From positions 62,001-126,000 of the forward strand of contig JANNPZ010000006.1 of the NCBI GenBank assembly GCA_031400505.1: a DNA stretch of 64,000 nt, written 5' to 3'. The position numbers and the translations under genes were made by a program. The stretch is from JAIYDJ01 sp031400505. GTDB taxonomy: Bacteria > Pseudomonadota > Alphaproteobacteria > Rhodobacterales > Rhodobacteraceae. The stretch's first letter is position 1; every line of letters begins with the position of its first letter. Under the pieces are notes generated by a model. It was not told the origin of the DNA. It did not search any database and saw only the letters and a program-made list of their open reading frames with translations. Positions 9,482-17,008 of this stretch are shown here, piece by piece.

Positions 9482-9925
9482 ATGCGGCGGGTGCTGACGC
9501 TGATGCTGATGCTGACGGCGGGTCCGGTCTTTGCCGTGCAGCCGGATGAAATCCTGCCTGACCCGGCATTGGAGGCGCGCGCGCGCGCGATCACCGTCAC
9601 GCTGCGGTGTCCGGTGTGCCAGGGTGAAACGATCGACGATTCATCTGCGCCGATCAGCCGTGATCTGAGGCTGGCAGTGCGCGAGCGCATCGTGGCGGGC
9701 GATACCGATGTGCAGGTTGTCGATTACATCGTCGCCCGCTATGGCGAATTCGTGCTGTTCGACCCGCCCGCCCGCGGGGCCAATCTGATCTTGTGGCTGG
9801 CCGGGCCTGCGATGCTGCTCGCGGGCGCTGCTGTCGCCATATCCACGCTGCGCAGGCCAAAGTCCGAAGCCGCAGCTCTGTCAGACGCCGACAAGGCGCG
9901 GCTGGAGGAAATTCTGAAGTCGTGA
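9482..9925 (+). CDS. ccmH: Cytochrome c maturation thiol-disulfide protein CcmH
   Basis: This 147-aa protein has an N-terminal signal peptide (residues 1-18, cleavage near VFA-VQ), a periplasmic domain with the redox motif LRCPVCQG (Cys near residues 43 and 46), and a C-terminal membrane anchor at about 101-121. CcmH reduces the apocytochrome CXXCH cysteines before heme ligation. The length is that of a stand-alone CcmH without the fused CcmI/TPR region, so a separate CcmI is expected elsewhere. It starts 3 nt after ccmF. Confidence 0.95.
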   Translation: MRRVLTLMLMLTAGPVFAVQPDEILPDPALEARARAITVTLRCPVCQGETIDDSSAPISRDLRLAVRERIVAGDTDVQVVDYIVARYGEFVLFDPPARGANLILWLAGPAMLLAGAAVAISTLRRPKSEAAALSDADKARLEEILKS

Positions 9926-9988
9926 CGCGGGGTTTTGGCTGTCGTTCCGCCAAGGTCCGGTTATGCTGGGCCGATTGCGGAGGGACAG

Positions 9989-10762
9989 ATGTATCAGACT
10001 ATCACCAGCGATATCGCCGACGGCATGGCGGTTCTGACGTTGAACCGACCCCAGGTCATGAACGCGTTGTCGCAGAAAATGCGGATCGAACTGCTGCACG
10101 CCCTGGAACAGGCGCAGGCGCGGGCACGGGTCATCGTGCTGACCGGGGCGGGGCGCGGGTTCTGTTCCGGGCAGGATCTATTGGATGCGCAGGCACTGGG
10201 TGGGCTCGATTTCGAGCGGGTTCTGAAGGATGAATATGTGCCGTTGCTCAAGGCGATTACAAATTGCCCGGTGCCGGTGATTGCTGCGGTCAATGGGCCG
10301 GCGGCGGGGGCAGGGGCCAATCTTGCGCTGGGATGCGATGTCGTGATTGCGACGGAAAGTGCGAGTTTCATTCAGGCTTTCACCCGGATTGGCCTGATCC
10401 CGGATGCGGGGGGCACGTATTGGCTGCCGCGTCAGATCGGCATGGCGCGTGCAATGGGGGCGTGCCTTTTTGCCGAAAGCGTCACGGCGCGGCAGGCGGC
10501 CGACTGGGGAATGATCTGGGAAGCCGTGCCGGATCAGAGTTTCGACGCCCATTGGCGTGCGCGCGCGGCAGCGCTGGCAACCGGGCCGACCCGGGCCTAT
10601 TCCGGGGTGAAGGAGGCGTTGCGTCGCAGCTTTGATCAGGACCTCGACGCTCAGTTGTCGCTGGAGGCGCGACTGCAAGGGGAATGCGGGCAGACGGCGG
10701 ATCTTCAAGAAGGGGTCGCCGCGTTTTTGCAAAAGCGGCGTGCAAATTTTACCGGGCACTAG
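9989..10762 (+). CDS. Enoyl-CoA hydratase/isomerase family protein (PaaG-like)
   Basis: This 257-aa crotonase-fold protein has the oxyanion-hole segments GAGRGFCSGQDL near residue 48 and NGPAAGAGANLALGCD near 98. The GLIPDAGGTYWLPR segment near 128 resembles PaaG, the ring-1,2-epoxyphenylacetyl-CoA isomerase of phenylacetate degradation. The exact substrate cannot be fixed from sequence, since no other paa gene is nearby. ATG 9989 is chosen because GGAGG sits 5 nt upstream; an earlier GTG-type start would add about 18 unlikely residues. The gene follows ccmH by 63 nt, possibly in the same transcript, without an obvious functional link. Confidence 0.85.
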   Translation: MYQTITSDIADGMAVLTLNRPQVMNALSQKMRIELLHALEQAQARARVIVLTGAGRGFCSGQDLLDAQALGGLDFERVLKDEYVPLLKAITNCPVPVIAAVNGPAAGAGANLALGCDVVIATESASFIQAFTRIGLIPDAGGTYWLPRQIGMARAMGACLFAESVTARQAADWGMIWEAVPDQSFDAHWRARAAALATGPTRAYSGVKEALRRSFDQDLDAQLSLEARLQGECGQTADLQEGVAAFLQKRRANFTGH

Positions 10763-10790
10763 GGGGTTTCTGGGACCTGCGGTTCCACCT

Positions 10791-10822
10791 GACAGCCTTT
10801 CCGCCCGACAGTCTTTCCGCAC
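10791..10822. repeat. Two-copy 16-bp imperfect tandem repeat
   Basis: GACAGCCTTTCCGCCC (10791-10806) is followed directly by GACAGTCTTTCCGCAC (10807-10822), 14 of 16 identical. It lies in the 303-bp non-coding gap (10763-11065) between the enoyl-CoA hydratase gene and the alpha/beta hydrolase. I see no gene, hairpin terminator or convincing promoter elsewhere in this gap. The repeat could be a protein-binding site for the downstream unit or simply a local duplication. Confidence 0.45.
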
Positions 10823-11065
10823 TGGGCGTGCGGGCCTTCGGTCTACACGCGGCAAGGGGCCACCGGATGCCTGAGTTTTCAGCCCTTTAGATCATCGGCC
10901 GCGTTCCGACTCTATCGGATTTCAGGCGTCTGACGGCGCGATTTCGTGGCCAATCGGATGCCTTCCTGACGATTGTCGCGCAAAACGGATGAAAAATCTC
11001 TGTGACTTTGGAATACCGACGCCGCAAGCGCGTTTTCTTTGCGAGACAGCTTGCAGGAGAGACAA

Positions 11066-11896
11066 ATGCCCCGCCGATTTTTTTCCAAATTCGTCACGGA
11101 TCACCGTGTTGCGTCCGTGTCTGGCACTTTGTGCGCCAAAGTCATCCGGCCTTCGGTCGTGTCACATTTGCCGGCCTTGATGGTCTTGCACGGCATTTCG
11201 CGGAACGCAGACGAACTGGTGGAACTGTTTGAACCCGAGGCAGAGCGCAGCGGGCGCCGGATCGTGGTCCCGGATTTTTGCGCGTCAAGCTGGACCCATT
11301 TTCAACGCCCCAGCCGTAGTGCGCGCCCGGATCAGGCCCTTTTGGCCTTGTTGTCGTATCTTGCCATTCTTGATCCGGTTTTCGCGGGGCCCGTTGATCT
11401 GTTCGGGCATTCTGGCGGCGCGCAACTCGCGCATCGGTTTGCAATGCTCTACCCGAACAAGGTTGGACGGCTGAACCTCGCGGCGGCGGGTTGGTACTGC
11501 CTTCCTGATACCAGCATGGCATATCCTTATGGCCTTGGGACAGATGACTCGGCCGAGGCAGAGCTGTGGGCCAGGCGGCACGACCTTGCCTTGCCCATCT
11601 ATCTGGGGCTTGCGGTTCGGGTTTTTGTCGGCACCGGCGATACCGACCGGGATGCAAGTCTGCGGCAAACCCCAGACCTTGATCGCCTGCAGGGACCCAA
11701 TCGGATCGCCCGTGCAGAAACCTATGTCGAGCGGTTTCGGGCGGCAGCACTCAGGCACGGTATTCAACCCGATATCACCCTGACGCCACTGCCAGGTGTG
11801 ACCCACGACGTGGCACATGCGATAGCACATGCCGATCTTGCTCGTCTTGTCACCAAATCCGAGCCCGAGCTCGCTTTGCTGGCGACCGCCTGCTGA
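11066..11896 (+). CDS. Alpha/beta hydrolase, first gene of an uncharacterised three-gene unit
   Basis: This 276-aa predicted alpha/beta-hydrolase opens its core with LMVLHGISRNADEL (about residue 38). The nucleophile elbow is GHSGG with Ser116. A plausible acid is Asp192/194 in GTGDTDRD, and the histidine is about residue 247 in PGVTHDVAH. It resembles esterase/feruloyl-esterase-like members, but the substrate is unknown. No signal peptide is evident; the first 20 residues are basic. ATG 11066 has GCAGGAGA upstream and is preferred over an upstream TTG. It is followed after 30 nt by a P-loop NTPase gene and then a degenerate ABC exporter, all on the same strand. Confidence 0.8.
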   Translation: MPRRFFSKFVTDHRVASVSGTLCAKVIRPSVVSHLPALMVLHGISRNADELVELFEPEAERSGRRIVVPDFCASSWTHFQRPSRSARPDQALLALLSYLAILDPVFAGPVDLFGHSGGAQLAHRFAMLYPNKVGRLNLAAAGWYCLPDTSMAYPYGLGTDDSAEAELWARRHDLALPIYLGLAVRVFVGTGDTDRDASLRQTPDLDRLQGPNRIARAETYVERFRAAALRHGIQPDITLTPLPGVTHDVAHAIAHADLARLVTKSEPELALLATAC

Positions 11897-11926
11897 CCCC
11901 CCCCTTTCATATGGAGAAACATCATT

Positions 11927-12979
11927 ATGCCGCACAACCAAATTTCCGCACTCGCGACTGCGAAATGGACCTTCTCGACCCGCCGTGTCGACCGCAGCCA
12001 TATCGCCGGAATGGACACCGATTTTGCTGCTGCCCGCGCGGGTGATCTGATCCTTGCGCAGGTTGAAAGCATCGGCCAGCACAACCGGGTTCAACTCGTC
12101 TCGGGGCGCCCCTCGAATATCTTTCCCGGCGATATCATCGTTCTGGCCTGCGGTGCGCGCTATGCCCCGGATCAGTTCGAAGGGTGGGCCGAAATCGACC
12201 CTTCGGGTTGCGACCTGCTGGCAGGTGGCGGTTGCATGGGCCGAATGGTGTCGCGCAACGAGCGGATCAAACCTGCCACGCGTCTGTTGCCGATGGGTCG
12301 CTTGCTGGATGGTGCAGGTCGCCCGATGAACCTTGACAGCTATACCTTGCCGCCGACGATGCGAGGGGGCGAAATTCCGGTGATCTTTGTACTTGGCACG
12401 GCGATGAACTCTGGCAAGACGACCGCCACAGCTCAACTGGCGCTTGGCCTGCGACGCGCGGGCTACAACGTTGCCGCGCTCAAAGGCACCGGGACCGGTG
12501 CGTTCGGGGACTACAACGAATACTCTGATACCGGCGCGCATTGGGTGGCCGATTTCACTGATGCAGGCATGGTCACTACCTACCGCGAACCGATGGACCG
12601 CGTAAAATCGGGTCTTGAACTGCTGTTGGGACATGCAGAAGAGCAGGGCTGCCAGATCGTCGTCATGGAAATCGCCGATGGTCTGTTTCAGCGCGAAACC
12701 GGGGCGCTGGTCGCGGATCCGTGGCTGCGAGGTCGGATGTCGGGGATGGTTTTTGCCTGCGGTGACGCCGTGGCGGCTGCGGGTGGGGTGGCCGAACTAG
12801 CGCGCCATGGCATCCGTCCCGATGCGCTGACCGGCATCCTCAGCTGCTCGCCCATGGCTGCGGCAGAAGCGGTGGCTGCGACCGGGGTGCCGGTATTGCG
12901 CAAGAACGACCTTGCCGATCCAGCCGAGGCCAACGCTTTTGCCTTGCGGGCATTTTCGAATGCACGGGCCGCAGCGTGA
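11927..12979 (+). CDS. P-loop NTPase (DUF1611/CobB-MobB-like fold), second gene of the unit
   Basis: This is a 350-aa protein. Residues 1-140 form an N-terminal domain rich in beta strands, with no family I recognise. Residues 150-345 form an NTPase domain with Walker A GTAMNSGKT (157-165), GTGTGAFGDYN near 187 and a Walker-B-like IVVMEIADGL near 244. This arrangement resembles the dethiobiotin-synthetase/MobB/DUF1611 group of P-loop proteins, which use ATP or GTP for ligation or regulation. Its TGA overlaps the GTG start of the next gene by 4 nt, so the two are translationally coupled. The intact Walker A contrasts with the lost motifs of its neighbour. The biochemical role is unknown. Confidence 0.75.
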   Translation: MPHNQISALATAKWTFSTRRVDRSHIAGMDTDFAAARAGDLILAQVESIGQHNRVQLVSGRPSNIFPGDIIVLACGARYAPDQFEGWAEIDPSGCDLLAGGGCMGRMVSRNERIKPATRLLPMGRLLDGAGRPMNLDSYTLPPTMRGGEIPVIFVLGTAMNSGKTTATAQLALGLRRAGYNVAALKGTGTGAFGDYNEYSDTGAHWVADFTDAGMVTTYREPMDRVKSGLELLLGHAEEQGCQIVVMEIADGLFQRETGALVADPWLRGRMSGMVFACGDAVAAAGGVAELARHGIRPDALTGILSCSPMAAAEAVAATGVPVLRKNDLADPAEANAFALRAFSNARAAA

Positions 12980-14526
12980 GCAGGCTGCCGCCGCTGCTGG
13001 ATCGCGGACGCGGTCGCGGGCTTGCAATGGTCGCGGCGCTGACGCTTGTTCAAGGCGCTGCCGCCGGGGCAGCGGCCTTTGCCACGCGAAGCCTGTTCGA
13101 GGCGATGAATGCAGGTGGCGCATTGCCCGTGGCAGAACTGGCGGTCCTGATGGGGAGTGGTGCCGTGATCGCGGCAACGCATGTCGGGTCACGGCACATG
13201 GGGGAAAGGATCGGTCAGGAGTATGCGCGCCAGATACGGTCCACGCTGTTTGAACATGCAGCGCGGATGCCGGCGCGGGCCGTTGCAGCGCGGCGTGCGG
13301 GGTACATGTCGCTGCGTTTTGTCGGCGACATGACGGCGTTTCGCAACTGGCTTGGTGTCGGACTGCCGCGGCTGATTGCGGCGTCAGTGCTGATCCCTGT
13401 CATGTTGGCGGTGCTTTGGTTGCTTGATCCGGTATTTGCCCTGGTGGTGGTGCCGATTTATGTGCTGAGCCTTGCCGCAATAGCTTGGGGCGGGCAGCGT
13501 CTTGTCCCGTTGCAGCGTCGTCTGCGCGCGCGCAGGGCCAGGATTGCGGCCGAAATGGCCGAGAGGATGCCAATTGCACCGCATCTGGACAGGCTGGGGC
13601 GGCGCGGCAAAGAGCTGGAGCTGTTGGACAAACGCACGGATGCAATGGTCATGGCGGCCTTGCGGCATCGCTTTGGCGTTGAAAGCCTGAAGGCGCTGCC
13701 GGACATGGCAACTGGCGTCGTGGCGGCTTTGGTCATTCTGGCCGGGCATCGCGCCGATCTTGGCACTGGCAGCATCGCGGCGGCGCTTGCGGTGCTTGGC
13801 CTGCTGTTGTCGCCGCTGCGGGAACTTGGCGGGATCTGGAATCACCGGGCCGCCTACCGTGCGGCTGCGGTCAAGGCAGAGGCAGTGCTGTCGCGCGCCA
13901 AACGCGACCTTTATCGCGACGGCAAGTCGTTGCCCAAGGGTGCCGTCGCTGTGGTGTTCGAGGATGTTACCCTGCCTTCGGGTACGACCCTGTCTTTTCG
14001 GGCCGAGGGCGGTGAGATCACCGAAGTCTTCACCGACGAACTTGATGCAGAGGCCGCGACGGACATGCTGCTTGGGCTGGAAGCGCCGGCTACGGGTGCG
14101 ATCCTGCTTGCCGGGATCGATCTGCGCAACCTCAGCCGCGGGGCGCTGCGCCGCAATGTGCAACGTGCCGGAAGAAACCCCGACCTGCTGCAAGGCTCTT
14201 TGCGCCGCGCGCTGGTGATGGGCTGCGATGTGCGCCCCGACGATGGCGCCTTGACGAAGCTCGCACAGCAGGTTGGCCTTGGCGCGCTTTTGGACCGGGT
14301 AGGCGGGCTGGACGGCACGGTACTGGAGGGCGGCAAGAACCTGGCACAGGCTGAACGCTTGGCGATCAGCCGGGTCCATATCAAACTGTCAAATCCGAGG
14401 CTGGTTCTGATTGGACCGGAAATCCACAGCGAACTGGCGCAGTGGCTGTGCAGCGACTTTTCAGGCAAGGGCAGAACGCTGATCCATTTCAAGGCAGATC
14501 GAAACGCGGCGCTTTGGGTCGAGTGA
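12976..14526 (+). CDS. ABC-exporter-like membrane protein with a degenerate nucleotide-binding domain
   Basis: This 516-aa protein is laid out like a fused ABC exporter: a transmembrane domain (about residues 15-295, with QEYARQIRSTLFEHAARMP as in type I exporters) and an NBD-like domain (about 325-516). The NBD keeps the scaffold (VVFEDVTLPSG, LLGLEAPATGAILLAGIDLR, LRRNVQRAGR), but each ATP motif is lost. The Walker A position reads VFTDELDAEAATD with no GKS/T. The LSGGQ position reads NLAQAER. The Walker B position reads LVLIGPE, without Asp-Glu, and the switch-His position reads HFKADRN. The frame stays open over full length, which argues against a simple pseudogene. The start is GTG, overlapping the NTPase stop (GTGA). 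Confidence 0.8.
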   Translation: MSRLPPLLDRGRGRGLAMVAALTLVQGAAAGAAAFATRSLFEAMNAGGALPVAELAVLMGSGAVIAATHVGSRHMGERIGQEYARQIRSTLFEHAARMPARAVAARRAGYMSLRFVGDMTAFRNWLGVGLPRLIAASVLIPVMLAVLWLLDPVFALVVVPIYVLSLAAIAWGGQRLVPLQRRLRARRARIAAEMAERMPIAPHLDRLGRRGKELELLDKRTDAMVMAALRHRFGVESLKALPDMATGVVAALVILAGHRADLGTGSIAAALAVLGLLLSPLRELGGIWNHRAAYRAAAVKAEAVLSRAKRDLYRDGKSLPKGAVAVVFEDVTLPSGTTLSFRAEGGEITEVFTDELDAEAATDMLLGLEAPATGAILLAGIDLRNLSRGALRRNVQRAGRNPDLLQGSLRRALVMGCDVRPDDGALTKLAQQVGLGALLDRVGGLDGTVLEGGKNLAQAERLAISRVHIKLSNPRLVLIGPEIHSELAQWLCSDFSGKGRTLIHFKADRNAALWVE

Positions 14527-14846
14527 CGGTTGCCGGAACCTTGGGTTCGATTTCATTTCGGGCATGTGACTGATCCATGCACTGCGGTTCGCAGCGTAGT
14601 CTGGTCGTCTGGTTTGAAGTATCAAGGATTGGCTCGCCCCCCCGCATTCAGTTTCCCAGATCAGTCTTTATGCGACCGCAGTATCCTGCACGGGTGATCA
14701 GGGCGCGTCACAGCATTGCTGCGCGCTGACCCCGCGCACCTTTCGTCAGAAACTGTTGACGCAACTGACGATTGCCGCCAAGGGAACACTGGCAGTGCAG
14801 GTCTTGCAGTTCTGGACTTTGCGGGATGTTGCCAGTAAGACGGCTT
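14527..14846. other. Non-coding gap before zwf with one inverted repeat
   Basis: This 320-bp stretch lies between the exporter-like gene and the zwf operator. I see no gene. It contains an inverted repeat TCGTCAG (14743-14749) / CTGACGA (14765-14771) separated by 15 nt, which could be a hairpin or a regulator site. There is no U-rich tail, so it is not called a terminator. Confidence 0.4.
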
Positions 14847-14860
14847 GGTTAGCGCTAACA
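14847..14860. promoter_or_regulatory. LacI-family operator (CceR-like) in front of zwf
   Basis: The 12-bp perfect palindrome GTTAGCGCTAAC occupies 14848-14859, with A at 14860 giving 13 of 14 matches to the common LacI-family form TGTTAGCGCTAACA. It ends 26 nt before the zwf start codon. In Rhodobacter sphaeroides the LacI-family regulator CceR is known to control Entner-Doudoroff genes including zwf, through sites of this general type. Equating this site with CceR is an inference. Position at or after the likely promoter would suit repression. Confidence 0.75.
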
Positions 14861-14885
14861 CGCATTGCGAACAACGAGGTGCAGA

Positions 14886-16340
14886 ATGGTTTCCCGCGTC
14901 ATTCCGGTCGATTCCTTTGACCTTGTGATCTTTGGTGGGACCGGCGATCTGGCCCGACGCAAGATCCTGCCTGGACTCTACCGGCGGTTCCTTGCATGTC
15001 AGATGCCGGACACTGCGCGCATTATCGGTGCCGCGCGCGGCGAGTTGTCTGACGAAGGCTTTCGCGAGATGGCCGCGGCGGCAATCGCCGAATTCGTGCC
15101 CGAAGCGCGGCGTGATGCAAAGGTCATTGCCGAGTTCATCGAACGGCTGAGCTACGTTCCGATCGATGCAAAGGGCGATGGCGGCTGGGCAGCCCTGAAG
15201 ACCCGGATGCGTGACGGCGTGGTGCGGGCCTTCTATTTCTCAGTCGCTCCGGCATTGTTCGGCGATCTGGCAGAACGCCTTCATGCCCACGGCATAGCCA
15301 ACGCCACATCGCGGATCGTCGTCGAAAAACCCTTCGGCCGGGATCTGGCTTCGGCGCGGGCGCTGAACGCAGTTCTGGCACTGCATTTCACCGAGGCGCA
15401 GATTTACCGCATCGATCATTATCTCGGCAAAGAAACGGTACAGAACCTGATGGCAGTGCGCTTTGCCAACATTCTGTTCGAACCGCTGTGGAAATCCGAA
15501 TACATCGACCATGTGCAGGTCACAGTCGCAGAGACTGTCGGGGTAAACGGGCGCGGAGTCTATTATGACAAGTCCGGTGCGATGCGCGACATGGTGCAAA
15601 ACCATATGATGCAACTGCTGTGCCTGATCGCGATGGAGCCTCCGTATCACTTTGACCCGAATGCGGTACGAGATGAAAAGCTGAAGGTGATCAGGGCATT
15701 GCAGCCAGTGGGCCCGAATGACATCGTGCGCGGACAGTATCTGAAGGGGGGGAGCGAGGGCAGCTATCTTGACCATTCCGAAAACCCCGCCAGCCGCACT
15801 GAAAGCTACATCGCGTTGAAAGTGCAGGTCGCAAACTGGCGCTGGCAGGGCACGCCGTTCTATCTGCGGACCGGCAAACGACTGCGTGCACGCGAATCCG
15901 AGATCGCCATCACCTTCAAGGAACCCCCGCACTCGATCTTTGACGACGCGCAAGGTTGGCGCGAAAACGTTCTGGTTATCCGGCTGCAGCCAGACGAAGG
16001 CATGAACCTGATGGTGATGATCAAGGAACCCGGGCCGGGGGGCATGCGGCTGATGCAGGTCCCGCTGGACATGTCGTTTGCAGAGGCGCTTGGCGATGAT
16101 GCCGAAGACGTGCCCGACGCCTATGAACGCCTGATCATGGATGTGATCCGGGGAAATCAGACCCTGTTCATGCGCGGCGACGAGGTCGAGGCCGCCTGGG
16201 CCTGGACCGACCCTATCATTGCGGCCTGGGAGGCGCGCGGCGATCGCCCGCAGACATACGATCCCGGATCGTCGGGGCCCGAGGATGCGCTGATGCTGAT
16301 GCACAAGGACGGGCGACGCTGGCGCGAGATCCGCGAATGA
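14886..16340 (+). CDS. zwf: Glucose-6-phosphate dehydrogenase
   Basis: This 484-aa enzyme oxidises glucose-6-phosphate to 6-phosphogluconolactone with NADP+ (or NAD+), feeding the Entner-Doudoroff and pentose phosphate routes. It has the nucleotide-binding IFGGTGDLARRK near residue 15 and the active-site RIDHYLGKETVQNLM near residue 177. Length is normal. ATG 14886 follows GAGGT by 5 nt; a TTG seven codons earlier is rejected. It starts a zwf-pgl-pgi operon and overlaps pgl by 4 nt. Confidence 0.97.
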   Translation: MVSRVIPVDSFDLVIFGGTGDLARRKILPGLYRRFLACQMPDTARIIGAARGELSDEGFREMAAAAIAEFVPEARRDAKVIAEFIERLSYVPIDAKGDGGWAALKTRMRDGVVRAFYFSVAPALFGDLAERLHAHGIANATSRIVVEKPFGRDLASARALNAVLALHFTEAQIYRIDHYLGKETVQNLMAVRFANILFEPLWKSEYIDHVQVTVAETVGVNGRGVYYDKSGAMRDMVQNHMMQLLCLIAMEPPYHFDPNAVRDEKLKVIRALQPVGPNDIVRGQYLKGGSEGSYLDHSENPASRTESYIALKVQVANWRWQGTPFYLRTGKRLRARESEIAITFKEPPHSIFDDAQGWRENVLVIRLQPDEGMNLMVMIKEPGPGGMRLMQVPLDMSFAEALGDDAEDVPDAYERLIMDVIRGNQTLFMRGDEVEAAWAWTDPIIAAWEARGDRPQTYDPGSSGPEDALMLMHKDGRRWREIRE

Positions 16341-17008
16341 TCCTGCAAACCTATTCCGACCGCGAAGAGCTTTATCTTTCGCTGTCCACCATTATGGCCA
16401 GACAGATTGGGCAGGCCGTCCTTGCAGACGGGCACGCCACGCTGTCGGTGCCGGGGGGAACGTCGCCGGGGCCAGTGTTTGACGTGCTGTCGGGGGTCGA
16501 TCTGGGGTGGGACAAGGTTGCAGTGGTTCTGAACGACGAACGCTGGGTGCCCGAGAAGCACCCGCGCTCGAACACGGCGCTGGTGCGGGCGCGGCTGTTG
16601 CAGGGCTTCGGCAAGGCAGCCACCCTGCTGCCGCTTCATGCTGACACGGACGAGCCCGAGGCCGCGCTGACTGCGCTCGCGGGCACCATCGCGCCGCATC
16701 TGCCGATCACTGTGCTGCTGTTGGGCATGGGCAGCGACATGCACACCGCCAGCCTTTTTCCCGGGGCCGATCTTCTGGAACAGGCCCTTGCCCGGGATGC
16801 GCCGATCCTGCTGCCGATGCGGGCACGCGGCGTACCCGAGCCGCGCATGACCCTGACCGCCCCCGTGTTGCAGGCGGCCCGGCACATCCATCTTCTGATC
16901 ACGGGCGCAGAAAAGCGTGACGCCCTGCTGCGCGCGCAAACCCTGACCCCATCCGAGGCCCCGGTGCGGGCCGTTCTTGATCAAGCAACTGTTCATTGGG
17001 CGGAGTAG
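16337..17008 (+). CDS. pgl: 6-phosphogluconolactonase
   Basis: This 223-aa member of the DevB/SOL family hydrolyses 6-phosphogluconolactone to 6-phosphogluconate. Visible are the sugar-isomerase-like SVPGGTSPGPVFDVL near residue 36, LNDERWVPEKHPRSN near 65 and LLLGMGSDMHTASLFPG near 129, the last two being family hallmarks. It overlaps zwf by ATGA and abuts pgi directly (stop at 17006-17008, next ATG at 17009), so the three genes are translationally coupled. Confidence 0.95.
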   Translation: MILQTYSDREELYLSLSTIMARQIGQAVLADGHATLSVPGGTSPGPVFDVLSGVDLGWDKVAVVLNDERWVPEKHPRSNTALVRARLLQGFGKAATLLPLHADTDEPEAALTALAGTIAPHLPITVLLLGMGSDMHTASLFPGADLLEQALARDAPILLPMRARGVPEPRMTLTAPVLQAARHIHLLITGAEKRDALLRAQTLTPSEAPVRAVLDQATVHWAE

